This document shows positions 1 to 9,259 of a stretch of DNA of 64,000 nucleotides, one piece after another (positions within the stretch are counted from its first letter, which is position 1; each line of letters opens with the position of its first letter). Below the pieces are notes generated by a model. The model was not told the DNA's origin. It searched no databases and saw only the letters and a list, made by a program, of their open reading frames with translations. Origin of the DNA: Deltaproteobacteria bacterium (GTDB lineage Bacteria; Myxococcota; JADLHZ01). The translations under genes were made by a program, and so were the position numbers. The stretch is taken from assembly GCA_020848545.1 (NCBI GenBank), contig JADLHZ010000012.1, forward strand, positions 124,001-188,000. The letters are read 5' to 3'.

Positions 1-1
1 G

Positions 2-436
2 AAGGCGGGCGAGCAAGGCAAAGGCTTCGCCGTCGTCGCCGTCGAAATGCGCAACCTCGCCGAGCAGTCGAAGCAAGCGACGGCGCAAGTGCGCACCATC
101 TTGAGCGACATTCAGCGCGCCACCCGCGCCGCCGTGGCGGTGACCGAAGAGGGTTCGCGCAAGGCCGAGACCAGCGTCGAGCTCGCGAACTCGTCGGGCG
201 AGAACATCCGCCGTTTGGCCGAGGTCATCAAGGAGTCGTCGCTCGCCGCCAAGCAGATCGCCGCGCTCGCCAATCAGCAGTCGGTCGGCATCGAGCAGAT
301 CTCGGCGGCGATGACCAACATCAAGCACTCGACGAGCGAAGCCGTGTCCGGCACGAAGCAGATCGAGCGTGCACTGCAAGACCTGAAATCGCTCTCCGAC
401 AAGCTCGGGCGGATCGTCAGCCCGTACGAGATGTGA
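2..436 (+). CDS. Methyl-accepting chemotaxis protein, C-terminal part
   Basis: This is the 3' end of a chemoreceptor gene that begins outside the window. The first visible residues, [20 protein letters not shown], are the conserved hairpin tip of the MCP signalling domain, which contacts CheA and CheW. The rest is a long amphipathic helix, the returning arm of the cytoplasmic coiled coil, ending in IVSPYEM. No CheR-tethering pentapeptide is visible at the C terminus. Only about 144 residues are present, so the sensor domain and any membrane segments cannot be judged. It lies directly upstream of cheA on the same strand, so it is probably the receptor, or one of the receptors, for that kinase. 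Confidence 0.93.
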   Translation, partial: KAGEQGKGFAVVAVEMRNLAEQSKQATAQVRTILSDIQRATRAAVAVTEEGSRKAETSVELANSSGENIRRLAEVIKESSLAAKQIAALANQQSVGIEQISAAMTNIKHSTSEAVSGTKQIERALQDLKSLSDKLGRIVSPYEM

Positions 437-443
437 GGGCCCC

Positions 444-2780
444 CTGAGCGAGATCCCGCGCGAGATCCTGCTGAAGCTGCTCGAGGTATTCTCCGTCGAG
501 GCGCAGGAGCACATCGAGCACATCACGCGCAATTTGCTGGAGCTGGAAAAGGGGCCGAGCGAAGAGGCCTCGTCGGCGTTGATCGAGGAGATCTTCCGTG
601 AGGCGCACTCACTGAAGGGCTCCGCTGGCACGCTCGGGCTCTCCGACATGGAGCGCGTCGCCCACGCCGCCGAAGACCTGTTCAACGCGTGCCACAAGAA
701 AGAGCTCGCGCTGACGCCGGACATCGTCGACACCGTGCTGCAGACGCTCGACGCGTTGACGGCGATGCTCGCGCGCGCCCGCACCGACGAAAAGACGCCG
801 GAAGAAGAGATCAAAGATCTCGTCGCACGCATCGAGGCCCCACTGCGCGGTGGCCAGGCGCCGCCCGGAAAGCCCGAGCCGCCTCCGGTCGTGGAGGCAC
901 CGCCGGCGAAGGCGCGCACGGCAAAGAAGACGCCGAAGACCGCGGGGCCGGAGACGCCCGCGCCCGAAGTCAGCAAACCCGAGCCCGAAAAAGAACCCGA
1001 GGAAGAAAAGGCGGCAGCGGCGCCCAAGCCCATCGCCACCACCTTCGAGCGCACGATCCGCGTATCGATGCAGAAGCTCGACTCGTTCATGCGTCAAGCC
1101 GAAGAGATCCTGCTGGCGAAGATCCGCGTCGATCAGCGGCTGAGCGAAGTGCGGCTCTTGAGCGAGCAAGTGCAGGCGGCGCTGCGCGATCTCGATCGCA
1201 GCAAAGACGGCGTCCGGCGCATGAGCAAGGACTGGAAGACGACTGAAGAGCTCGCCGTTCTCCATTACATCAAGCAATCGGGCGAGCAGCTGAAGAACGT
1301 GGGCAATCGCCTCAACTTCATCACGCGCAATCTGGTGAACGACTCGCAGCAGATGCAGCTGATGAACCAGAACCTGCAGGAAGATCTGAAGGGCCTGCGG
1401 CTCATGCCGATCGGCAGCGTGTTCGAGCCCTTCCATCGCATGGTGCGCGATCTCTCGAAGCGGCTCGAGAAGAAGGTGGCCCTGGAGGTCTCGGGGAGCG
1501 ACATCGAGGTCGACAAGCGCATCATCGAAGAGATCAAAGATCCCTTGGTGCACATCCTGCGCAACTGCGTCGATCACGGCGTCGAGATGCCCGCCGATCG
1601 CGCGAAGGCGAACAAGTCCGAGACCGGGACGATCGAGCTGCGCACCGAGCAACGCGGCAATCGCTTGTTCATCGTGATCAAGGACGACGGCCGTGGCATC
1701 GATCCCAAGCTCTTGCGCCGCGCCGCCGCGGCGAAGGGCATCATCGCCCAAGACGAAGCCGATCAGATGAGCGACGAAGACGCGCGGCGCTTGGTGTTCG
1801 CGCCAGGCTTCTCGACGGCGGCGGCGGTGACCGACATCTCGGGGCGCGGGGTCGGCCTCGACGTCGTCAAGCAGAACATCGGCCGGCTCGGCGGCGTCAT
1901 CGAGCTGGCGAGCGAGCTCGGCAAATCCACGATGTTTTCGATCTCGGTGCCGCTCACGCTCGCCACCGCCCAAGGCTTGCTCGTGAGCTTGCGCTCGGAG
2001 ACCTATGCCCTGCCGTTGAACTCGGTCGAGCGCATCCTTCGCTTCTCGCCGAGCGACCTCGCGATGGTGCGCGGCAAGTCGAACATTCGCCTGGACGGCC
2101 GCCTGGTCCCCTTCGTCGCGCTCGCCGAGGTGCTGAACATCCCACAAAAAGGCCTCGCCACCGATGCGCAGGGCATGTTCTCGGCCGTCGTCGTCGGCGC
2201 CGTCGAGAAGCGCGTCGCGTTCGCGGTCGACGCCGTGCTCGAAGAGCAAGAGATCGTGACGAAGGCCCTCGGCAAGCCGCTCGTGCGGGTGAAGAACGTG
2301 GCCGGCGCGACGATCCTCGGCGACGGCAGCGTGGTCGTGCTCTTGAACCCGAACGATCTCGTGCGCACGGCGTTTGGTGAGTCGATCAAATCACCCGAGC
2401 TGCACGCCGAGGGCGAGCGCTCGACGGTGCTCGTCGCCGACGACACGATCACCACGCGCACGCTGCAAAAGTCGCTGCTCGAGATGGCCGGCTTTCGCGT
2501 GATCACCGCCAAGGACGGCGAAGAAGCGTTTCAGCTCCTGCAGCAAGAGGCGGTCCAGGTGCTCGTCACGGACGTACAGATGCCGCGCCTCGACGGCTTC
2601 GACCTCACGGCGCGGGTGCGCAACGACGCGCGCTTTCGCAACCTGCCGGTGATCTTGGTGACTTCGCTCGGATCCGAGGCAGACAAGGCGCGCGGCATCG
2701 AGGTGGGGGCGGACGCCTACATCGTGAAAAAAGAGTACGAGAAGGGCAAAATCTTAGAGGTGATCCGCCAGCTATTGTAA
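444..2780 (+). CDS. cheA: Hybrid chemotaxis histidine kinase CheA with C-terminal receiver
   Basis: Receptor-coupled histidine kinase that phosphorylates response regulators. From the CTG at 444 the protein has 778 residues. Domains in order: HPt (about 1-105, phospho-His55 in EAHSLKGSAGTLG), a Pro/Ala/Glu linker (110-195), dimerisation helices (from about 199), HATPase (NCVDHG near 372, DDGRGID near 414, GRGVGLDVV near 468), CheW-like domain (509-645) and a complete receiver (660-778, phosphoacceptor Asp710 in TDVQMPRLDG). The only ATG/GTG/TTG in frame, TTG 534, would remove half of the HPt domain and place the His at residue 25. I therefore prefer CTG 444, which follows GAGGG at 435-439. 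The architecture is that of FrzE-like CheA-CheY hybrids. The MCP ends 7 bases upstream and cheB follows closely. Confidence 0.93.
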   Translation: MSEIPREILLKLLEVFSVEAQEHIEHITRNLLELEKGPSEEASSALIEEIFREAHSLKGSAGTLGLSDMERVAHAAEDLFNACHKKELALTPDIVDTVLQTLDALTAMLARARTDEKTPEEEIKDLVARIEAPLRGGQAPPGKPEPPPVVEAPPAKARTAKKTPKTAGPETPAPEVSKPEPEKEPEEEKAAAAPKPIATTFERTIRVSMQKLDSFMRQAEEILLAKIRVDQRLSEVRLLSEQVQAALRDLDRSKDGVRRMSKDWKTTEELAVLHYIKQSGEQLKNVGNRLNFITRNLVNDSQQMQLMNQNLQEDLKGLRLMPIGSVFEPFHRMVRDLSKRLEKKVALEVSGSDIEVDKRIIEEIKDPLVHILRNCVDHGVEMPADRAKANKSETGTIELRTEQRGNRLFIVIKDDGRGIDPKLLRRAAAAKGIIAQDEADQMSDEDARRLVFAPGFSTAAAVTDISGRGVGLDVVKQNIGRLGGVIELASELGKSTMFSISVPLTLATAQGLLVSLRSETYALPLNSVERILRFSPSDLAMVRGKSNIRLDGRLVPFVALAEVLNIPQKGLATDAQGMFSAVVVGAVEKRVAFAVDAVLEEQEIVTKALGKPLVRVKNVAGATILGDGSVVVLLNPNDLVRTAFGESIKSPELHAEGERSTVLVADDTITTRTLQKSLLEMAGFRVITAKDGEEAFQLLQQEAVQVLVTDVQMPRLDGFDLTARVRNDARFRNLPVILVTSLGSEADKARGIEVGADAYIVKKEYEKGKILEVIRQLL

Positions 2781-2795
2781 TGTCCTCAGTTGGGA

Positions 2796-3863
2796 ATGTG
2801 GCGCGTCCTCGTCGTCGAAAACAATCAGGAGATCCGCGAGCGTCTCCTCACGGCGTGCCGAAAGCTCTCGGTGCTGCGTGTCGTCGCGACGACCGACGAC
2901 GGCGAGCAAGCCACGCGGCTCTGCCATGTGCTCAGGCCCGACGCCGTCATCTGTAACGTCAGCCTGTGCGCGCACGATCGCTTCGCGATCCTCCAGAACA
3001 TCATGGCGCACAGCCCCACGCGCATCTTGGTCTATGGCTCCGGCAACCGCGCCTACGATCTCGGCCTCGATCGCGCACACCAACATGGCGCGATGCAGGT
3101 CTACACGACGAACCCGAGCGACGAGACGACGACGCAGCGCTTGCTGCAGATGCTCCAAGACCTCTGCATCCTCGACAAGCCGGCGGCGAAATTCGCGCAC
3201 GCGCCGCCGCTCGGGAGCCCGCGCGGGCTCGGCGCGAACCTCGCTTCGAAGCAGCCCAAAGAGCCGGTCAAAGCGCTGCAGTTCCCTGCGCGCCTCGTCG
3301 CCATCGGCGCATCGACCGGCGGCCCCGCGGCGATCGAGTTCCTCTTGCGCAAGTGGTCGCGAGACTTTCCGCTGCCGGTGATCGTCGCGCAGCACATGAC
3401 CACCGGCTTCTCGCGCGATCTCGTGCGCTGGCTCGACACCCTCGGCAGCCTGCGCGTCAAGCTCGGTGAGGACGACGAGACGCTCGTGCCTGGCACGATG
3501 TACTTCGCGCCCGACGGCCAGCACATCACGCTCGCGAGCGAGGAGCGCCTGCGCTTGACGGCAGCGAAGCCGGACGAGGCCGAGGTGCCGTCCGTCAACC
3601 GCTTGCTCGAGTCGGTGGCGAAGCACTTCGGCGCTTCGGCGATCGGCGCACTGCTGACCGGCATGGGCGAGGACGGCGCGCAGGGCTTGCTCGCGATGAG
3701 CCAAACCGGGGCGCGCACGGTCGCGCAGGATCGCGAGAGCTCTCTCGTCTACGGCATGCCGAACGCGGCGCACCGGCTCGGCGCGGCGCAGCTCGTGCTC
3801 GGCCTGAGCGACATCGCCGAGTACTTGAACGACTGCGCGCGCGCGCGGCGAGGGAAGAAGTGA
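2796..3863 (+). CDS. cheB: Chemotaxis methylesterase CheB with degenerate receiver
   Basis: Protein-glutamate methylesterase/deamidase that resets MCP methylation; 355 residues from ATG 2796 (TTG 2790 is an alternative). The C-terminal catalytic domain is intact, with Ser173 in IGASTGGP, His200 in VAQHMTTGF and Asp293 in GMGEDGA. The N-terminal receiver-like domain (1-125) has lost its phosphorylation chemistry: the usual acidic pair is EN in VVENNQE, the phosphoacceptor position is Asn54 in VICNVSLC, and no conserved Lys follows the last strand (QVYTTNP). In ordinary CheB, phosphorylation of this domain relieves inhibition of the esterase, so this enzyme is probably constitutive or controlled by binding. 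Its stop overlaps the next gene's GTG. Confidence 0.92.
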   Translation: MWRVLVVENNQEIRERLLTACRKLSVLRVVATTDDGEQATRLCHVLRPDAVICNVSLCAHDRFAILQNIMAHSPTRILVYGSGNRAYDLGLDRAHQHGAMQVYTTNPSDETTTQRLLQMLQDLCILDKPAAKFAHAPPLGSPRGLGANLASKQPKEPVKALQFPARLVAIGASTGGPAAIEFLLRKWSRDFPLPVIVAQHMTTGFSRDLVRWLDTLGSLRVKLGEDDETLVPGTMYFAPDGQHITLASEERLRLTAAKPDEAEVPSVNRLLESVAKHFGASAIGALLTGMGEDGAQGLLAMSQTGARTVAQDRESSLVYGMPNAAHRLGAAQLVLGLSDIAEYLNDCARARRGKK

Positions 3864-5587
3864 CGCACGTCGCCCGCGTGGCGCTGCTCTGCCTCACGCT
3901 CTTCGCCACGGCGTCCCACGCGCAGGCGCAGACCTTCGAAGGCGTCGAGCTCGACCTCCTGGAGCCGACGCCCTTCGCCGACGCCGGCGTCGTCACCGAC
4001 ACGGCGCAGCGCTACGAGCAGTGGGGCTACAGTGCGCAGCTCACGGTGCACTACGCCCTGAACCCGCTGGTCTGGCGCTATCCGAACAACAGCGTCTCGC
4101 TCGCCGTGAGCCACACGCTCTACATGTACGTGATGGGCCACGTGGCGGTGTTGCCGTGGCTCTCGATCGGCGGCGGCTTGCCGGTCGAGCTCTTGTTCAC
4201 GCCGGTCGACCTGCGCGGCATCGCGCCGGCGCCGGGCGCGGGCGTGGGCGATTTGAAGCTGTCGGTGAAAGCCACCTTCCTCGATCAATACCGGCACTTT
4301 CTGAACCTGGGCATCGCCGTCGACTTTTCACTGCCGACCTCGGGCGGCAAAGCGTACCTCGGCAGCACGACGGTCGGCGCTTATCCACGCCTCGTCGTCT
4401 CGCGACGCTTCTCGATCGTAGAGGTCGCGCTGAACTTCGGCGCCCGCTTGCGTGTCGGCCGTGAGGTCGCGGGCAGCATGGTCGCGAGCCAGCTCGCCTA
4501 CAACGTGATGCTGCGCTTGCTCTTGCCGTGGCGCGCCGGCCCGACGTCTTACGAGATCGCGGCCGAGCTGTGGGGGCTCACCTCCGCGGTCCGGCCGTTT
4601 GCGCGCGAAGGCGAGAACGTCGTCGAGTGGCTCGCGTCGCTGCGCGTGGGCCTCTTCGACAACTTCTACATGACGGCGTCGGTCGGTGGCGGTCTCATCG
4701 CCGGCTACGGGAGCCCGGACATGCGCGCGATGCTCGGCCTCGCCTGGGCGCCGCGCGAGATGGACAGAGACGGCGACGGCATCGTCGATCGCAAGGACAG
4801 CTGCCCGGATCAGGCCGAGACGATGAACGGCATCGACGACTGGGACGGCTGCCCCGAAGCGGATCGCGATCGTGACGGCATCCCAGACATCGTCGACAAG
4901 TGCCCGGACCGACGCGAGACGCGAAACGGCTACAAGGACGAAGACGGCTGCCCCGACAAGCGCCCGAAGAAGTGCAAGCCGCTGGTCGTCTACGACGCCG
5001 ACGAGAACGACGAGCCCGACGAGAAGCCGGCCGACGACGAAGCGTGCCCTGAGCCGCCGCCGCCACCGCCGCCCAAAGACGCGCCGCCGCCGAAGGATCG
5101 CGATCACGACGGCGTCTCCGACACCGACGACAAGTGCCCGGACGAGCCGGAGAACATCAACGGCAACAACGACGACGACGGCTGCCCCGACGAAGGCCAG
5201 GGCGTCACGGTGTTCGTGTCGAAGCAGAAGATCAACATCTTGGAGAAGATCAACTTCGAGACGGCGAGCGCCGTCATCAAGCCGGAGTCGTTCACCATCT
5301 TGGATCAAGTGTCGCAACAGCTGCGCGCGCATCCCGAGGTGAAGACGCTGCGCATCGAAGGCCACACCGACAGCGTCGGCGCCGACGACTACAACATGCG
5401 CCTCTCGCAAGCGCGCGCGGAGAGCGTGAAGAAGTACCTCACCGAGAAGGGCCGCATCGCGCCGGAACGATTGATCGCCAAGGGCTACGGCGAGACGCGC
5501 CCGATCGCGTCGAACACCACGCCGCGCGGCAAGGCGCAGAACCGGCGCGTCGAGTTCTTGATCGTCGAGCAGGACGAGCCGAAGTAG
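3860..5587 (+). CDS. OmpA-family outer-membrane protein with TSP3 calcium repeats
   Basis: Predicted outer-membrane protein tethered to peptidoglycan, 575 residues. The signal peptide (about 1-24) ends near SHAQAQ. It is followed by a roughly 260-residue beta-rich region that probably forms a barrel. Next come thrombospondin type-3 Asp-rich repeats (about 295-450, for example DRDGDGIVDRKDSCPD) interrupted by a poly-Pro stretch, and then a C-terminal OmpA domain (about 455-570, with IEGHTDSVG and NRRVEFLIV). TSP3 repeats bind calcium and OmpA domains bind diaminopimelate in peptidoglycan. The start is a GTG overlapping the cheB stop, so it is translationally coupled to chemotaxis genes, which is odd for an envelope protein. 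Its role is not known. Confidence 0.9.
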   Translation: MTHVARVALLCLTLFATASHAQAQTFEGVELDLLEPTPFADAGVVTDTAQRYEQWGYSAQLTVHYALNPLVWRYPNNSVSLAVSHTLYMYVMGHVAVLPWLSIGGGLPVELLFTPVDLRGIAPAPGAGVGDLKLSVKATFLDQYRHFLNLGIAVDFSLPTSGGKAYLGSTTVGAYPRLVVSRRFSIVEVALNFGARLRVGREVAGSMVASQLAYNVMLRLLLPWRAGPTSYEIAAELWGLTSAVRPFAREGENVVEWLASLRVGLFDNFYMTASVGGGLIAGYGSPDMRAMLGLAWAPREMDRDGDGIVDRKDSCPDQAETMNGIDDWDGCPEADRDRDGIPDIVDKCPDRRETRNGYKDEDGCPDKRPKKCKPLVVYDADENDEPDEKPADDEACPEPPPPPPPKDAPPPKDRDHDGVSDTDDKCPDEPENINGNNDDDGCPDEGQGVTVFVSKQKINILEKINFETASAVIKPESFTILDQVSQQLRAHPEVKTLRIEGHTDSVGADDYNMRLSQARAESVKKYLTEKGRIAPERLIAKGYGETRPIASNTTPRGKAQNRRVEFLIVEQDEPK

Positions 5588-5602
5588 GACCGCGCTCAGC
5601 TA

Positions 5603-6361
5603 TCAGTTTCGGAGCACGTAGGCGCCGCTCTTGTCGATGCGAAACGCCGGCAGCTTGTGCGTCGCTTCGAACGCCGCGTAAAACGGCTGCAGCTGCTTCC
5701 ACAGCGCCATCGTCGCCTCCGGCGCGCGGCGCGTCCCGAGATCGGAGAGCCCGGCGTCGGTGAGCTTGGTCGGGAAGATGTGGATCGGGATCTGTTTTTG
5801 CCCCTGATCCTTCGCGAGCAGCGCCAGCCAGTAGACTTCTTCGGCGAGCGGATCCGTGAGCGGCATGCAGCCGATCGTCACGCAGCTCCCATGGATGTAG
5901 ATGTCGCCGCCCATCTGCGGCGCTTTCTCACCAGCCGCCTTGGCGCGCGCCGCCGTGCGAGCGACGTCGGCGGCGTTCGGATACGCGACCCGCAAGGAGA
6001 GATGGTAGTTGCTCGTCGGGTTGAAGTGATCGATCGTGTAGAGGCCCTCCGGCACCTGGCCGTCGCCTTGTTCATACTTCGGCCCGAGATCGCCCGAGGA
6101 CGCGCAGATGGGGTAGCTCTCGTAGAGCGCGTACGCGCCGTCCTTCCGCACCCAGACCTCGAGCGCCTTGTCGCGCTTGAACACACGGAGGAAGATCGCT
6201 GCCGGCGGATACGAGAGTCCGCGCTCCTTGAAGCGATCGCGCAATTTCTGATCGACGTTCTTCTGCGCGCCGCGCACGCGTGCGATCTTCATTTGTTCGT
6301 CTTTGAAGCTGCCGGCCTGTGCGGGGCTCGCGATGAGCAAGAGGAGGAGCGCGATGCGCAT
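5603..6361 (-). CDS. YafK-type L,D-transpeptidase (YkuD domain)
   Basis: Exported cell-wall enzyme of 252 residues. The signal peptide MRIALLLLLIASPAQA is clear. The catalytic signature appears as IYIHGSCVTIGCMPLTD, with the nucleophilic Cys in the HGxxxxxGC arrangement of the YkuD fold. The upstream blocks ICASSGDLGPKYEQGDGQ and PEGLYTI match the YafK/DpaA subgroup. DpaA in E. coli releases Braun lipoprotein from peptidoglycan, whereas other YkuD proteins make 3-3 cross-links, so the exact reaction is open. The gene follows the receiver protein by 15 bases on the same strand and converges with the OmpA gene. Confidence 0.9.
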   Translation of the reverse strand: MRIALLLLLIASPAQAGSFKDEQMKIARVRGAQKNVDQKLRDRFKERGLSYPPAAIFLRVFKRDKALEVWVRKDGAYALYESYPICASSGDLGPKYEQGDGQVPEGLYTIDHFNPTSNYHLSLRVAYPNAADVARTAARAKAAGEKAPQMGGDIYIHGSCVTIGCMPLTDPLAEEVYWLALLAKDQGQKQIPIHIFPTKLTDAGLSDLGTRRAPEATMALWKQLQPFYAAFEATHKLPAFRIDKSGAYVLRN

Positions 6362-6376
6362 GCGTCGTGTCTAAGC

Positions 6377-6778
6377 TCAGGCGACCTTTTGTGGCAACGC
6401 ATGCCGGCGCACGACTGAGGAGAGGAAGGCTTTGAAGCTCGTGCGGTTGTACGGCTTGATCAGAAAGTCGTCGACGCCGATCGAGCGGCACTCCTCGACC
6501 TTGTAGCGGTTCAACGTGCCGGAGCACATCAAGATGCGCGCCTCTTGATCTTGGTGCCGCAAGAAGCGCGCGGTCGTGACGCCGTCGATGCCGGGCAGCA
6601 CGACGTCGAGCAGCACGAAGTCCGGCTTGTAGAGGCCGTAGAGGCGCAGCGCCTCCTCGCCGGTCACGGCCTCGGCCACGACTTCGACTTCGCTCGTGTG
6701 CAGGAGCGCGGAGAGGACGCGGCGGCTCACTTCCGAGTCATCGACGACGAGCGCGCGGAGCTTCCTGGGAGCATTCAT
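6377..6778 (-). CDS. Single-domain response regulator (CheY-like)
   Basis: Stand-alone receiver of 133 residues with all phosphorylation residues: the acidic pair in VVDDSEVSRR, phosphoacceptor Asp in LLDVVLPGIDG, Ser in MCSGT and Lys in LIKPYNR. There is no output domain, so it signals by protein contact like CheY. The start at 6778 is chosen because GGAGG (6785-6789 on this strand) lies 6 bases upstream and the receiver fold begins just after it; the open frame further upstream is low-complexity and overlaps the divergent acyltransferase. It is probably co-transcribed with the L,D-transpeptidase downstream. The cognate kinase is not identified; the hybrid CheA nearby is a candidate. Confidence 0.92.
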   Translation of the reverse strand: MNAPRKLRALVVDDSEVSRRVLSALLHTSEVEVVAEAVTGEEALRLYGLYKPDFVLLDVVLPGIDGVTTARFLRHQDQEARILMCSGTLNRYKVEECRSIGVDDFLIKPYNRTSFKAFLSSVVRRHALPQKVA

Positions 6779-6898
6779 GGTTGGCCTCCGCTCGCCTAGA
6801 AATTCAACCTGCGTGCCAACGGCCTCGCCTGGGATCATTCGCGAATTTCGCACAGGCAGCGGGTGCAATCGACCCCCAGGGTGCACTAGACCCGGCAC
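6779..6898. other. Divergent intergenic region, response regulator / acyltransferase
   Basis: This 120-base gap separates two divergently transcribed genes and must hold promoters for both. Apart from the GGAGG at 6785-6789 I see no motif I can name. Confidence 0.4.
6785..6789 (-). promoter_or_regulatory. Shine-Dalgarno site of the response regulator
   Basis: The minus strand reads GGAGG, six bases before the ATG at 6778. It fixes the start of the receiver protein against the longer open frame. Confidence 0.8.
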
Positions 6899-7507
6899 AT
6901 GCCTACCGATGCCGACTTCATCGCACAACACCAGCAGCGCCTGTCGTGGATGCCTTGGCTGTGGTTCACGCTGAAGGACAAGCACAAGACGTGGGCCGAG
7001 CCGTGGCAGCAAGAAATCCAAGATCGTCTGCGCGCGCTCGAGACGATTACGATCGGCGAGGGCTGCTTCATCGCGCCCGAAGCGCGGCTCTTCGGCGAAC
7101 CGGGCCGCGGCATCGTCATCGGCGACCGCGTGAGCATCGCCGCCGATGTGTTCGTGCACGGGCCGGTGACCCTCGGCGCCGACGTAAGCCTGAACGCACG
7201 CGTCAGCATCGACGGCGGATCGCGCGGCGTCACCGTCGGCGAAGGCACGCGCATCGCCACCGGCGCCGCGATCTATGCGTTCGACCACGGGCTCGCCGCC
7301 GCCGAGATGATCCGCACCCAAGGCGTGTCGTCGCGCGGCGTGCACATCGGCCGTGACGTGTGGATCGGCGCGAACGCCGGCATCACCGACGGCGTGACGA
7401 TCGGTGACGGCGCCGTCGTGGCGATGGGCGCCGTTGTCACGCGTGACGTGCTGCCCGGCGACATCGTCGGCGGCGTGCCGGCGAAGCGCATCGGACAAAG
7501 GCGCTAG
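6899..7507 (+). CDS. Hexapeptide-repeat acyltransferase
   Basis: Left-handed beta-helix acyltransferase of 202 residues, probably an acetyl-CoA-dependent O-acetyltransferase of the maltose/nodulation acetyltransferase group. Hexapeptide repeats run from about residue 50 to 195 (for example [19 protein letters not shown]). The family's acceptor-site loop is visible as IYAFDHG, whose His is the expected catalytic base. The C terminus [14 protein letters not shown] is typical of the family. The N-terminal 45 residues are Trp-rich and unlike the standard Mac domain, so the substrate cannot be named. It stands alone and converges with serS with a 9-base gap. Confidence 0.88.
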   Translation: MPTDADFIAQHQQRLSWMPWLWFTLKDKHKTWAEPWQQEIQDRLRALETITIGEGCFIAPEARLFGEPGRGIVIGDRVSIAADVFVHGPVTLGADVSLNARVSIDGGSRGVTVGEGTRIATGAAIYAFDHGLAAAEMIRTQGVSSRGVHIGRDVWIGANAGITDGVTIGDGAVVAMGAVVTRDVLPGDIVGGVPAKRIGQRR

Positions 7508-7516
7508 CGGCCGGGA

Positions 7517-9234
<1,718 letters not shown>

Positions 9235-9259
9235 GTTTTTCGGCGATACGCTATTTGCG

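Noticed and set aside
609-2249. 546-codon open frame on the minus strand
   Set aside because: It is antisense to cheA, has Arg/Ala/Leu-rich composition typical of GC-rich shadow frames, and no domain.
5110-5125. GTCTCCGACAC coding Val-Ser-Asp-Thr in the OmpA protein
   Set aside because: These residues belong to the TSP3 repeat consensus and use different codons, so this is not a copy of the word.
6779-7498. 240-residue N-terminal extension of the response regulator
   Set aside because: Arg/Ala/His/Asp-rich, overlaps the divergent acyltransferase, while GGAGG marks ATG 6778.
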